Of a DNA stretch of 64,000 bases, positions 54,072-62,605 are shown piece by piece. The stretch's first letter is position 1. The number at the start of each line of letters is the position of its first letter. Source of the DNA: Cloacibacterium normanense (GTDB taxonomy: Bacteria; Bacteroidota; Bacteroidia; Flavobacteriales; Weeksellaceae); assembly GCF_003860565.1 (NCBI RefSeq), contig NZ_CP034157.1, forward strand, positions 186,001 through 250,000, written 5' to 3'. The position numbers and the translations under genes were made by a program. The notes below the pieces were generated by a model. It searched no databases and was not told the origin of the DNA. It worked only from the letters and a program-made list of their open reading frames with translations.

Positions 54072-54151
54072 GGTCTGAAAGACCGAAAATCAACAGGCAA
54101 GTGCAAAGCGCTTGGAAATAAATGAAGAAAAATAATGAGGTCTGAAAGACC
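54072..54151. repeat. REP-like composite of three hairpins before thrC
   Basis: GGTCTGAAAGACC at 54072-54084 and again, identical, at 54139-54151, with CAAGTGC-AAA-GCGCTTG (54098-54114) between. All three fold into tight hairpins. The layout resembles bacterial interspersed mosaic elements. Confidence 0.7.
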
Positions 54152-54170
54152 GAAATCCTAATTTAAAAAA

Positions 54171-55469
54171 ATGAATTTTTACAATTTAAAACATAAAGAA
54201 GAGCAGCTTAGCTTCAAAGAAGCAACGATAAAAGGACAAGGGAAAGATAAAGGTTTGTTTTTTCCAGAAGATATTTCAAAATTTAGTCCAGAATTTTTAA
54301 AAAATTTACCGAATCTTTCAGACGAGGAAATTGCGTATCAAGTGATGAAGGATTTTGCGGGAGACGAAATTCCAGAAGCTGAACTTAGAAAAATTGTTGC
54401 CGAAACTATCGCTTTCGATATTCCTTTGAAGAAAGTAACAGAAAATATTTCGGTTTTAGAACTTTTTCACGGGCCGACTTTGGCTTTTAAAGATGTTGGC
54501 GCAAGATTTATGAGCCGTTGTCTTGGTTATTTTCTAAAAAATGAAACTAGAAAGGTAACGGTTTTAGTGGCAACTTCTGGTGATACTGGTGGTGCTGTAG
54601 CGAACGGATTTTATGATGTGGAAGGAATAGAAGTGGTGATTTTATATCCAAAAAATAGAGTAAGTCCAGTTCAGGAAAAGCAATTGACGGCTCTTGGAAA
54701 AAATATTCACGCTTTGGAAGTAAATGGAAGTTTTGATGATTGTCAGGCTCTGGTAAAACAAGCGTTTTCTGATGATAGTTTAACCGAAAAATTACTGTTA
54801 ACTTCGGCTAATTCTATTAATGTATCTCGTTGGTTGCCTCAACAAATTTATTATGTTTTGGCCTTGAAACAATGGCTGAAAAACAATTCAGAAAGCCCAG
54901 TAATCTGTGTTCCGAGTGGAAATTTTGGGAATATTTGTGCTGGAATTTTGGCGCATCATCGTGGTTTGCCTGTTAAGCATTTTATTGCCGCTTGTAACGT
55001 AAATGATGTAGTGCCAGAATATCTTAGAACTGAAATTCTAAAGCCAAAAGAAACCGTTGCTACCATTTCAAACGCAATGGATGTAGGTGATCCAAGCAAT
55101 TTTGTGAGAATTTTAGAATTATTCGACAAAGAATTTAATCAAGTTAAAAACAAACTTTCGGGTTATACAATTGATGATGAGGAAACGCTTAAAACCATCA
55201 AAAGAGTAGAAAAAGATTATGGTTATGTTCTAGATCCTCACGGCGCAGTAGCATTTGTAGCTTTAGAAAAATATTTGGCAGAAAACGGAGGGAAAGGATT
55301 TTTCTTAGAAACGGCACATCCTGTAAAATTCCCAGATTCTGTAGAAAAGGCAACGGGAAAATCGGTAGAAATCCCAAAATCATTAGAAGAATTAATGAAA
55401 CAGGAGAAATTTACAACAGAAATTAATCCTCAATATGAAGAATTGAAAGAGTTTTTGTTGAAAAAATAA
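54171..55469 (+). CDS. thrC: Threonine synthase
   Basis: A 432-residue PLP enzyme that turns phosphohomoserine into threonine. The PLP lysine is in GPTLAFKDVGARFMSR (about residue 107); VATSGDTGGAVANGF binds the phosphate, and VPSGNFGNICAG follows. The start KHKEEQLSFKEATIKGQGKD resembles other bacterial short-type synthases. It is the last gene of thrABC and ends in a terminator at 55479. Confidence 0.97.
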   Translation: MNFYNLKHKEEQLSFKEATIKGQGKDKGLFFPEDISKFSPEFLKNLPNLSDEEIAYQVMKDFAGDEIPEAELRKIVAETIAFDIPLKKVTENISVLELFHGPTLAFKDVGARFMSRCLGYFLKNETRKVTVLVATSGDTGGAVANGFYDVEGIEVVILYPKNRVSPVQEKQLTALGKNIHALEVNGSFDDCQALVKQAFSDDSLTEKLLLTSANSINVSRWLPQQIYYVLALKQWLKNNSESPVICVPSGNFGNICAGILAHHRGLPVKHFIAACNVNDVVPEYLRTEILKPKETVATISNAMDVGDPSNFVRILELFDKEFNQVKNKLSGYTIDDEETLKTIKRVEKDYGYVLDPHGAVAFVALEKYLAENGGKGFFLETAHPVKFPDSVEKATGKSVEIPKSLEELMKQEKFTTEINPQYEELKEFLLKK

Positions 55470-55478
55470 TACTTATTT

Positions 55479-55507
55479 AAAACGGATTTTTAGTCCGTTT
55501 TTTTTTA
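55479..55507 (+). terminator. Terminator of the thr operon
   Basis: Arms AAACGGA and TCCGTTT followed by a long T-run. Confidence 0.88.
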
Positions 55508-55555
55508 TTTTTGTTAAAAACTTTAACTAGAAAAATTATAAAAAAATTGTCTAAA

Positions 55556-55915
55556 ATGTCCTCAAAAATTATACTAGAAAATATTAAAATTTATGCCTAT
55601 CACGGTGTTTTGCCAGAAGAGAAAATTTTGGGAACTTATTACATTGTGAACGCAGAGATTGTAGCAGATATTACCAAAGCTGCAGAGACCGATGACTTGA
55701 ATGATACCATTAACTATGCTTTAATCAACGATATTATTCATGCTGAGATGAAAATTTCTTCAGAATTATTAGAACATGTAGCAGGAAGAATTATTAGAAA
55801 AATAAAATCAGAATTTGCTCAAGTTCAGAAGGTTAAAGTAAAAATAACCAAAACCAAACCGCCAATGAAAGGCGAAATGAAAGGAGTAAGTGTAGAATTT
55901 GAAGAAAATTTTTAA
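55556..55915 (+). CDS. folB: Dihydroneopterin aldolase
   Basis: A 119-residue enzyme of folate synthesis. ILENIKIYAYHGVLPEEKIL contains the conserved YHG with the active-site residues, and INYALINDIIHAEMK and the late VKVKITKTKPPMKG follow. The frame continues 15 codons upstream to a TTG in the thr terminator region, but ATG 55556 gives the usual N-terminus. No other folate gene is adjacent; folA is at the left of the window. Confidence 0.95.
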   Translation: MSSKIILENIKIYAYHGVLPEEKILGTYYIVNAEIVADITKAAETDDLNDTINYALINDIIHAEMKISSELLEHVAGRIIRKIKSEFAQVQKVKVKITKTKPPMKGEMKGVSVEFEENF

Positions 55916-55955
55916 AAAATCTATTTCTAAAATTTTTAAAAATCTGAAAAATCCC

Positions 55956-55963
55956 TATATTTG
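55956..55963 (+). promoter_or_regulatory. tRNA-Cys promoter element
   Basis: TATATTTG, 15 bases before the tRNA. Confidence 0.6.
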
Positions 55964-55978
55964 CACTCCGAAACACAT

Positions 55979-56049
55979 GGTACTTTGGCCGAGCGGCTAG
56001 GCAGTGGTCTGCAACACCATCTACAGCGGTTCGAATCCGCTAGGTACCT
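55979..56049 (+). tRNA. tRNA-Cys (anticodon GCA)
   Basis: Acceptor arms GGTACTT and AGGTACC pair with one G-T pair; anticodon loop CTGCAAC gives GCA. It forms a single-gene unit with its own promoter and terminator. Confidence 0.95.
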
Positions 56050-56050
56050 C

Positions 56051-56085
56051 AAAATCCTGAAATTTTAAAATTTCAGGATTTTTTT
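56051..56085 (+). terminator. Terminator after tRNA-Cys
   Basis: Perfect palindrome with AAATCCTGAAATTTT arms followed by T. Confidence 0.9.
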
Positions 56086-56111
56086 ATGAAATAATTCTAA
56101 AATTATACACT

Positions 56112-56139
56112 TTTTTCTTTTTACTTTTTCCTTGGCTCT
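56112..56139. repeat. Short-word repeat, inverted agagccaag family
   Basis: Ends with cttggctct, the inverse of the word at 1949-1978, preceded by T-rich tttttactttttc matching its A-rich linker. Confidence 0.55.
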
Positions 56140-56162
56140 TAAAAAGTATTATCTTTACTTTA

Positions 56163-57770
56163 ATGTTAATCATTATACTTTCCATAATCATTATTATTCC
56201 TGTTTTAGCAGGTTTTGGCGAAATTTTTCAAAGAATTTTTGGGAAAATTTGGTCAGGACTTTCTGCTCAGTTGTTTTCAGGGGTATTTTTCTTGGCAATG
56301 ATTTGGCAAGTTCTTGCTTTTTTTATTCCGCTGAATATTTGGGTAGAAAGTATAAGTTTAGGAATAGGAATTTTGGCATTTTTTTATTTTAAAAGCTACC
56401 AAAATTTTACTTCATTTACTAAAAATGAGATTTTTAAAATACTCTTACTTACCATAATTGTTGCTTTCGCAGGGAGTTATTATCCTTTTATTTTAGATCA
56501 TTTTGGTTATTATGTTCCGAGTGTGAATTGGCTCCATGAATTTGGTTTAACCAAAGGTTTGGCTAATTTAAATTTGATTTATGCACAAATGTCGGTTTGG
56601 CATATTTTTCAGGCTGGGTTTTCTAATATTTTGGATGTTCTTCTAAGAATAAACGTTGTTTTTCTGGTGATTTATCTGCTCTATATTTTTGAAAAAAAAG
56701 CATGGAGTTTACTTTTTATTTCACCTATTTTTCTGCTTTTTCTTCAATCTCCTAGTCCAGATTTACCAGCAATTGCGCTTTCGCTCATTATTTTAAATGA
56801 AATTCTCAAAGGAAATCAAAATGCTAAACTACTTTTTGCGTTTTCGGTTTTTGTTTTCAGTATAAAACCTACGATGGTGTGGTTGCCTATTTTTGTTTTT
56901 TTATATTTTTTAAAAAGAGAGCACTTCAAATTTTTGGGATTAGGACTTGTAGTTTTAGGAATTTATATTTTCAAAAATATTTGGGTTTTTGGCTATCCTT
57001 TTTTTCCAGTTCAGCTGTTTGATATAGGAGTTTCTTGGTTGCCTAATGCAGAGATTTTGAAACAATCTTCAGAAGTGGCTATTTTGAAAACCTATGATTT
57101 GAAATTTACCATTTCAGAGATTCAACAATTCACGATTTGGGATTACATTTACCATTGGTTCACACTCCATTCATACAAAAAATATATACATATTGCCTTT
57201 GTTTTATTGATGGTGATTTACACAATTTTTACTTTTGTGAAAAAACAGAAAACCCTTTATTTATTGTGGATTGCAATGCTTTTGAAAACGATTTTTGTGC
57301 TCTATTTTTCAGCACAATTCAGATTTTTTATTGATGTTTTTTTTGTGGCATTTGTAGTGATGGTTGGTTCAAAAGTAAAAGAGAAAATATCATTATTGAG
57401 TTTCAGTTTGGGCGCTGTAATTATTTTGTTTTTGATGAGTTTTCCTAAAATTTTGCAATCTCAAGTCCGTAGTTTCAAACTTGGACATTATATGCAAGGT
57501 TTTACCGTTACGCAATTGTATAAACCAGCGGTTTTTGAACTGAATTCTTATCAAACTTTCAAAATTGGAAATTTGGACTTCAATGTTCCGAATTACGATT
57601 TGAGTTTTGATACGCCTCAACCTTCAATTTCTCCTTATTCTGTAAAAAAATACTACGAAGCAGAAATTTTTCCTCAAAAAATCTCAGAGAATGTACAAGA
57701 TGGTTTCGTTTGGAAAAAACTTTCGCCCGAAGAAAAAGAAAAATTGAAAAAGATTATCTCTAAATTTTGA
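56163..57770 (+). CDS. Polytopic membrane protein, function unknown
   Basis: A 535-residue protein with roughly a dozen hydrophobic segments and a C-terminal soluble part of about 80 residues. The loop HFGYYVPSVNWLHEFGLTKG, then NLIYAQMSVWHIFQAGFSN, resembles the large periplasmic loops of glycan-type membrane proteins (LIC_10190-like or GT-C fold). The role is not recognised; a cell-surface glycan task is only a guess from architecture. It starts at the first ATG after tRNA-Cys and its stop codon runs into short-word repeats. Confidence 0.7.
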   Translation: MLIIILSIIIIIPVLAGFGEIFQRIFGKIWSGLSAQLFSGVFFLAMIWQVLAFFIPLNIWVESISLGIGILAFFYFKSYQNFTSFTKNEIFKILLLTIIVAFAGSYYPFILDHFGYYVPSVNWLHEFGLTKGLANLNLIYAQMSVWHIFQAGFSNILDVLLRINVVFLVIYLLYIFEKKAWSLLFISPIFLLFLQSPSPDLPAIALSLIILNEILKGNQNAKLLFAFSVFVFSIKPTMVWLPIFVFLYFLKREHFKFLGLGLVVLGIYIFKNIWVFGYPFFPVQLFDIGVSWLPNAEILKQSSEVAILKTYDLKFTISEIQQFTIWDYIYHWFTLHSYKKYIHIAFVLLMVIYTIFTFVKKQKTLYLLWIAMLLKTIFVLYFSAQFRFFIDVFFVAFVVMVGSKVKEKISLLSFSLGAVIILFLMSFPKILQSQVRSFKLGHYMQGFTVTQLYKPAVFELNSYQTFKIGNLDFNVPNYDLSFDTPQPSISPYSVKKYYEAEIFPQKISENVQDGFVWKKLSPEEKEKLKKIISKF

Positions 57771-57837
57771 TACGTGTTACGTGATACGAGTTCTTACGTT
57801 ACAAAAATCTCGCAACTCGCAACTCACAACTCGAACC
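57771..57837. repeat. Short-word arms before aroC (tacgtgat / aactcgca)
   Basis: Left words tacgtgttacgtgatacgag and right words aactcgcaactcgcaactc followed by acaactcg. The array starts directly at the preceding gene's TGA, which is part of the word gatacg. Related words lie at 2050-2061 and 58920-58941. Confidence 0.65.
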
Positions 57838-57844
57838 TTTTCAC

Positions 57845-57852
57845 TAACTTTG
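57845..57852 (+). promoter_or_regulatory. aroC promoter element
   Basis: TAACTTTG, only 5 bases before ATG 57858, so the aroC mRNA is probably leaderless. Confidence 0.55.
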
Positions 57853-57857
57853 CTTTT

Positions 57858-58919
57858 ATGAACAATTTAGGAAATTTTCTCACGCTTTCTACCTTTGGCG
57901 AAAGTCACGGAATAGCTTATGGTGGAATTATCACCAATTTTCCAGCAGGAATTGAAATTAATTTTGAAGAAATTCAGCATCAACTTGACCGCAGAAAGCC
58001 TGGTCAAAGTTCCATCGTTACCCAAAGAAAAGAAAGTGATACCGTACAATTTCTTTCGGGAACTTTTGAGGGGAAATCTACAGGAACTCCGATTGGATTT
58101 GTGATTTATAATGAAAATCAAAAATCGAAAGATTACGAACATATTGCCGCTGCCTACAGACCTTCTCATGCAGATTTTACCTACGACCAAAAATTTGGAA
58201 TTCGTGATTACAGAGGTGGCGGGAAATCTTCAGCGCGAGAAACCATCAATTGGGTTGCAGCAGGCGCTTTGGCGAAACATATTTTACCCTCAACTATAGA
58301 AATTCACGCTTATGTTTCTTCGGTGGGAGATATTTTTTGCATGAAACCTTATCAGGATTTAGATTTTTCTAAAATTGAAAGCAATGATGTTCGTTGTCCA
58401 GACGAAGAAACCGCTGAAAAGATGATTTCTAAAATCAAAGAAATCAAAAAAGAAGGAAATACCATTGGCGGAACCATTACTTGTGTTATCAAAAATCTTC
58501 CTATAGGAATTGGCGAACCAGTTTTTCTAAAATTACAGGCAGAATTGGCAAAAGCCATGCTGAATATCAATGCTGCAAAAGGTTTTGAGTACGGAAGCGG
58601 ATTTTGTGGAGCAACCATGACTGGAAAAGAGCATAATGATTTGTTCAATGAAGATTTTACTACGAAAACCAATCTTTCTGGAGGAATTCAAGGTGGAATT
58701 TCAAACGGAATGGACGTTTATTTCCGTGTCGCTTTTAAACCAATTGCTACGATTCTTAGACCTCAAGAAAGTGTAGATAAAGACGGAAATTTAGTTATTG
58801 TAGAAGGAAAAGGAAGACATGATCCTTGTGTTTTGCCAAGAGCAGTTCCCGTAGTGGAAAATTTGGCAGCATTTGTTCTTGCGGACTTGTTTTTGATGAA
58901 TCAGATTAGAAAAATTTGA
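57858..58919 (+). CDS. aroC: Chorismate synthase
   Basis: A 353-residue FMN-dependent enzyme for the last step of the shikimate pathway. Motifs: [16 protein letters not shown] near the start, [17 protein letters not shown] (about residue 46), and [20 protein letters not shown] (about residue 118). The reading frame is open 28 codons upstream, but those codons lie in short-word repeats; ATG 57858 gives the standard N-terminus and follows a promoter element by 5 bases. No other aro gene is adjacent. Confidence 0.96.
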   Translation: MNNLGNFLTLSTFGESHGIAYGGIITNFPAGIEINFEEIQHQLDRRKPGQSSIVTQRKESDTVQFLSGTFEGKSTGTPIGFVIYNENQKSKDYEHIAAAYRPSHADFTYDQKFGIRDYRGGGKSSARETINWVAAGALAKHILPSTIEIHAYVSSVGDIFCMKPYQDLDFSKIESNDVRCPDEETAEKMISKIKEIKKEGNTIGGTITCVIKNLPIGIGEPVFLKLQAELAKAMLNINAAKGFEYGSGFCGATMTGKEHNDLFNEDFTTKTNLSGGIQGGISNGMDVYFRVAFKPIATILRPQESVDKDGNLVIVEGKGRHDPCVLPRAVPVVENLAAFVLADLFLMNQIRKI

Positions 58920-58941
58920 TAAGAGTCGCGAGACACGAGTT
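58920..58941. repeat. Short-word repeat after aroC
   Basis: gagtcgcgagacacgag directly after the aroC stop codon, related to the words on the other side of aroC. Confidence 0.5.
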
Positions 58942-58973
58942 TTTTACGTACAGTTTGTCATTCTGAAATAATC

Positions 58974-58981
58974 TAAATTTG
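58974..58981 (+). promoter_or_regulatory. Candidate -7 element
   Basis: TAAATTTG, 7 bases before ATG 58989; a TTG lies 16 bases upstream of it. Confidence 0.5.
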
Positions 58982-58988
58982 GATAAAA

Positions 58989-59882
58989 ATGAATAGAGTG
59001 TTTGATAAAAATCTTTTTATTCTTGAAGAACTTTTTGGTAAAGAAGAAGTTTCAGTGAAGTTGGATAGATTAAAATATATTTTTGAAAATACAGAAGAAA
59101 AATGGGCGGAAAATTTGAAGTTGTTGAAAAATTCCGAAATAAGATATTTGTTAATTTGTGAAGCACCACCTTTTAGCGAAATAGAACCTCCAAAATATTT
59201 TTACAACTATCATAATAAAAATTTTAATAAAGAAATATGGAAGACCTTTTATCCAAATGAAATATTTCCAAATGATAAAGAATATTATTTTAATAAATTA
59301 GTAGAAGTAGGTTTTTTAATTATTGATACTCTACCTTTTTCAATGTTTTTTCAAAATAAGAGGAAGAATAAAAATTATTATAACTTATTAAAAAATTCTT
59401 TTGAATGGTTTATTGAAAAATTAAATCAAGAAGAATTGAAGTTGTCGAAAAATTTAAAAATTGCTTTTGGATTTAAAGTAAATGCTGAAAGATTCATTGA
59501 AATTACTAAAGGAAATCTGAAATTAAAAAATAATATAACTTTAAATTTTAATAAAGATAACATTGCTTATGATGGTTCAGGAGTTCCTCATGCTAAAGTT
59601 CTAAGAAAGATTTTTTTCAGTGAGAGTGAGTATTCAATTTATAAATATTTCAATGGTGAGGAAGAAAACCCTTATAAATTGGAAAATGATTTTGAGTTGA
59701 GTTTTCTAAATCCAAAATCTCTTTTTTGGCATTATGAAAAAAATCATTTTGTAGGTGAAAGAAATGGTGATAATGAAGATTATAAAAATTTTATTGAAAA
59801 TTTAATACATAATAAATTAAGTGAATATCATAGAAGTGATTATGAATTATGGCAAATGTATTTTGAAAATGCCGTAAAATAA
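58989..59882 (+). CDS. Unrecognised protein, possibly uracil-DNA-glycosylase-like fold
   Basis: A 297-residue soluble protein without signal peptide or membrane segment. It is unusually rich in Asn, Lys, Glu, Phe and Tyr and more AT-rich than its neighbours. Around residue 55 it has RYLLICEAPPFSE and then PPKYFYNYHN; around residue 140 come repeated charged helices; near residue 195 it has YDGSGVPHAKVLRKIFF. A hydrophobic strand followed by an E-A-P-P loop and a later S-G-x-P-H motif is reminiscent of the uracil-DNA glycosylase superfamily, but this is a weak resemblance. It has its own promoter and looks acquired (inference). Confidence 0.6.
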   Translation: MNRVFDKNLFILEELFGKEEVSVKLDRLKYIFENTEEKWAENLKLLKNSEIRYLLICEAPPFSEIEPPKYFYNYHNKNFNKEIWKTFYPNEIFPNDKEYYFNKLVEVGFLIIDTLPFSMFFQNKRKNKNYYNLLKNSFEWFIEKLNQEELKLSKNLKIAFGFKVNAERFIEITKGNLKLKNNITLNFNKDNIAYDGSGVPHAKVLRKIFFSESEYSIYKYFNGEEENPYKLENDFELSFLNPKSLFWHYEKNHFVGERNGDNEDYKNFIENLIHNKLSEYHRSDYELWQMYFENAVK

Positions 59883-59913
59883 TCTCTGTCAAAAAAAACA
59901 ATCTATATTTAAA

Positions 59914-60471
59914 ATGAAAAATTACTGGCAAAACGCAGTCACTTTTGACGAATATATCAAAGAAACGGAACGCAGAATTGAGGTTCAAAATCCTGAAGAC
60001 GACCATAATGAATATTATGAATTGGGGCTTCAGAGAATGAACAGAACTTTGAAAACTTATAAAGCAGATGAAGAGCAATTAAAAACGCTTAAATCTAAAA
60101 ACTTCAATGGTAAAATCCTTATCATCACAGAACCTTGGTGTGGAGATGCAAGCGCAACCGTTCCTGCGGTTTCTAAATTTTTTGAAGGACATAATGATGT
60201 GAGAATTTTCTATCGTGATTCTGATACTTCTTTAATTGACCAATTCCTAACGAACGGAACCCAATCTATTCCTAAAATTTTAATCTTGAATGAAGATTTT
60301 TCGCTGAAAAATGTTTGGGGACCAAGACCGCAATATGGAACAGAATTGTTGAAAAAATTCAAGGAAAATCCAGAAACATATCCTCGTGAAAAGTTTTATA
60401 ATGATTTACAAGTGTATTACGCTAAAAATAAAGGTAAAGACGCAATTCAAGAAATTTTAGAACTACTGTAG
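59914..60471 (+). CDS. Thioredoxin-fold protein with single-Cys WCGDA motif
   Basis: A 185-residue cytoplasmic protein. The thioredoxin strand ILIITEPWCGDASATVPAVS has one Cys where thioredoxins have CxxC, then TQSIPKILIL with the cis-Pro. This WCGD type is widespread in Firmicutes and Bacteroidetes as thioredoxin family proteins of unknown role, perhaps in low-molecular-weight thiol handling (inference). It lies 31 bases after the unrecognised gene. Confidence 0.85.
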   Translation: MKNYWQNAVTFDEYIKETERRIEVQNPEDDHNEYYELGLQRMNRTLKTYKADEEQLKTLKSKNFNGKILIITEPWCGDASATVPAVSKFFEGHNDVRIFYRDSDTSLIDQFLTNGTQSIPKILILNEDFSLKNVWGPRPQYGTELLKKFKENPETYPREKFYNDLQVYYAKNKGKDAIQEILELL

Positions 60472-60483
60472 TTAGAATAGTTT

Positions 60484-60526
60484 CCCTCTTTTAGAGGGGT
60501 GGCTTCGCAAAGCGAAGTCGGGGTGT
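60484..60526. repeat. REP-like double hairpin
   Basis: CCCTCT-TTT-AGAGGG (60484-60498) followed by GGCTTCGC-AAA-GCGAAGTC (60501-60519) and ggggtgtc. Paired hairpins with GC-rich heads in an AT-rich gap are a typical REP layout. Confidence 0.75.
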
Positions 60527-60576
60527 CAAAATAAATATTATCACATCAACAAATTATCACATCAACACATCAATTT

Positions 60577-61134
60577 ATGAACTTTTTAAGAAAAAACTGG
60601 CTCACGTTATTGCTTTCGGTGTTTCTGGTTTCTATGTTTCTGTTTCCAGATTTTAGAGCGTTTGTTCAGCGACAAATTTTGATGAAACCTTCTTTAGAAA
60701 AAGTAGAAAAAGACGTCACTTTTTCAGCTGAGGAAATGAATATTCAACTTAAAGGAGTGAATGTTCCTGATGCGAATTTGGCAGATTTTAAGGACAAAGT
60801 TGTTTTCTTAAATTTTTGGGGAAGTTGGTGTCCACCTTGTAGAGCAGAATATCCGAGTATTCAAAAATTGTACGATGCCAAAAAAGATAAAGTGGCTTTC
60901 GTACTGATTGCTATGCAGGATGAGGAAGAAAAGGTGAAAAAATTCTTAGCAGATAACAATTATACTACGCCGGTTTATTTTGCGACATCGCCACTTTCTG
61001 AAAAAATGCTGCCAAAAGTATTTCCTACGACTTTTATTTTGGGCAAAAATGGAAGGATTTTGATGAAAGAAGATGCTGCAAAAGATTGGAATTCTGAGTC
61101 TGTGCATCAGTTTTTGGATTCTGTAAATCCTTAA
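60577..61134 (+). CDS. TlpA-like membrane-anchored thioredoxin
   Basis: A 185-residue protein with an N-terminal membrane anchor (about residues 8-25) and a periplasmic TlpA/ResA domain. FLNFWGSWCPPCRAEYPSIQ holds the CxxC motif and VFPTTFILGKNGRIL the cis-Pro. Such proteins reduce disulfides in the periplasm, for example for cytochrome c maturation; the partner is not visible. Tandem tatcacatcaaca words lie just before the gene. Confidence 0.92.
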   Translation: MNFLRKNWLTLLLSVFLVSMFLFPDFRAFVQRQILMKPSLEKVEKDVTFSAEEMNIQLKGVNVPDANLADFKDKVVFLNFWGSWCPPCRAEYPSIQKLYDAKKDKVAFVLIAMQDEEEKVKKFLADNNYTTPVYFATSPLSEKMLPKVFPTTFILGKNGRILMKEDAAKDWNSESVHQFLDSVNP

Positions 61135-61252
61135 GAATTATTAAATAAAGTTAAAATCTATTAAAATAAAATATTGTGAGCGTTTTTAATTTAAATTGGC
61201 AAAGATTTTGAAATCTAAATTACAACACACCTAAAAAACTCAAAATATAAAA

Positions 61253-61576
61253 ATGAAAAAAATAACATTGTTGTTTCAAGCATTTAAAAAAGACGGATTG
61301 CTTTCTAAGTTTCCGAAAATTTTAAAAATGTTTAAAGCGTACAAAAAAGGCGAATTTCAAATGGACCTTAAGAATGTAATCATTCCACTGGCAGCATTTG
61401 TATATATCATTTCGCCATTAGATTTTTTACCGGGAATTTTCTTAGATGATTTAGGAATTCTAGCATTGGTTTTACCGATGGTTTTAAAAGAAGTAGACCG
61501 ATTTATCATTTGGGAAAACGAAAAAAATGCGGTAAAGAAAGATAATAAAGTTATCGATGCAGAAATAATAGAGTAA
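61253..61576 (+). CDS. YkvA family (DUF1232) membrane protein
   Basis: A 107-residue protein. The DUF1232 core is VIIPLAAFVYIISPLDFLPG then LDDLGILALVLPMVLKEV, with two hydrophobic segments and the conserved SPxDxxPD-like turn (here SPLDFLPG). Function is unknown. The tail is charged. It is followed by a terminator that lies just before miaA. Confidence 0.9.
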   Translation: MKKITLLFQAFKKDGLLSKFPKILKMFKAYKKGEFQMDLKNVIIPLAAFVYIISPLDFLPGIFLDDLGILALVLPMVLKEVDRFIIWENEKNAVKKDNKVIDAEIIE

Positions 61577-61603
61577 ATAAAATAATTTCATTTGTGTTTT
61601 TTT

Positions 61604-61639
61604 AAATCGTTCCGAGATTTTCTTGGGACGATTTTTTTT
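61604..61639 (+). terminator. Terminator before miaA
   Basis: Ten-base-pair stem AAATCGTTCC/GGGACGATTT followed by eight T. Confidence 0.9.
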
Positions 61640-61642
61640 GAA

Positions 61643-61650
61643 TAAATTTG
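61643..61650 (+). promoter_or_regulatory. miaA promoter element
   Basis: TAAATTTG, 4 bases before the miaA ATG, so the transcript is probably leaderless. Confidence 0.6.
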
Positions 61651-61654
61651 CACT

Positions 61655-62560
61655 ATGCAGAAAACACTCATTTCTATCATTGGCTCTACAGGAATTGGCA
61701 AGACAAAACTGGCCATAGAAATGGCAAAACATTTCGGTACAGAGATTATTTCTTGTGATTCTAGACAGTTTTTCAAAGAAATGAAAATAGGAACTGCAAC
61801 TCCTACAGATGAAGAATTAGCACAAGCTAAACATCATTTTATTGGTCATCTTTCGGTTCAAGATTACTATTCCATAGGTCAATATGAAGAAGATGCTTTG
61901 GGAAAAATTGAAGAAATTTTTGAAGAAAAAGATTTCGCAGTTTTGGTTGGAGGAAGTATGATGTACGAAAAAGCAGTTGTAGAAGGACTGAACGATTTGC
62001 CTGAAGCTAATGCGGAAAATCAAGAAAAGTTACAGAAAATTTGGGATGAAGAAGGTCTGGAAAAACTCCAAGAGATTCTCAAAAAGCTAGACGAAGAATA
62101 TTATAATGTAGTTCATAAAGAAAATCCCAGAAGATTATTACGAGCCATTGATGTGATTTGGCAAACAGGCAGAAAATATTCTGAAATTATTGCAGAACCT
62201 AAGCATAAAAGAGATTTTAAAGTAATAAGAATAGGAGTTACCGCACCCAGAGAAATCATGTACGAAAGAATTAATCTTCGAGTAGATAAAATGCTGGAAA
62301 AAGGTTTGATAGATGAGGTAAAATCTTTGACGGAATATCAAAAACTTGTTCCGCTACAAACCGTAGGTTACACCGAAATTTTTAAATATTTAGAAGGAAC
62401 TTGGGACTTAGATTTTGCTATTGAAGAAATCAAGAAAAACTCTCGCAGATATGCAAAAAGACAAGAAACTTGGAATAGAAAAGTAGAAAATGTAACTTGG
62501 CTTCCGTATGATTATTCAGAAGAGCAGCTTCATGAGATTTTATCGAAGATAGAAAAATAA
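61655..62560 (+). CDS. miaA: tRNA dimethylallyltransferase
   Basis: A 301-residue enzyme that adds the dimethylallyl group to A37 of tRNAs reading UNN codons. The P-loop is IGSTGIGKTKLAIEMA (about residue 9), then ISCDSRQFFKEMKIGTATPT and the LVGGSMMYEKAV segment. Length and motifs are normal. The -7 element immediately before the ATG suggests a leaderless mRNA. Confidence 0.96.
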   Translation: MQKTLISIIGSTGIGKTKLAIEMAKHFGTEIISCDSRQFFKEMKIGTATPTDEELAQAKHHFIGHLSVQDYYSIGQYEEDALGKIEEIFEEKDFAVLVGGSMMYEKAVVEGLNDLPEANAENQEKLQKIWDEEGLEKLQEILKKLDEEYYNVVHKENPRRLLRAIDVIWQTGRKYSEIIAEPKHKRDFKVIRIGVTAPREIMYERINLRVDKMLEKGLIDEVKSLTEYQKLVPLQTVGYTEIFKYLEGTWDLDFAIEEIKKNSRRYAKRQETWNRKVENVTWLPYDYSEEQLHEILSKIEK

Positions 62561-62566
62561 ATTCCG

Positions 62567-62574
62567 TAATTTTG
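62567..62574 (+). promoter_or_regulatory. Candidate -7 element
   Basis: TAATTTTG, 31 bases before ATG 62606. Confidence 0.5.
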
Positions 62575-62605
62575 CAGTCAATAAATTAATGATAAATCCA
62601 TAGTT

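Noticed and set aside
57774-57857. Longer N-terminus for aroC
   Set aside because: The 28 extra codons fall in short-word repeats and the promoter element; the conserved start is at ATG 57858.
59914-60471. Broken thioredoxin because the second active-site Cys is missing
   Set aside because: The WCGDA motif is a known variant in this thioredoxin-like group and the frame is intact, so it is not treated as a pseudogene.
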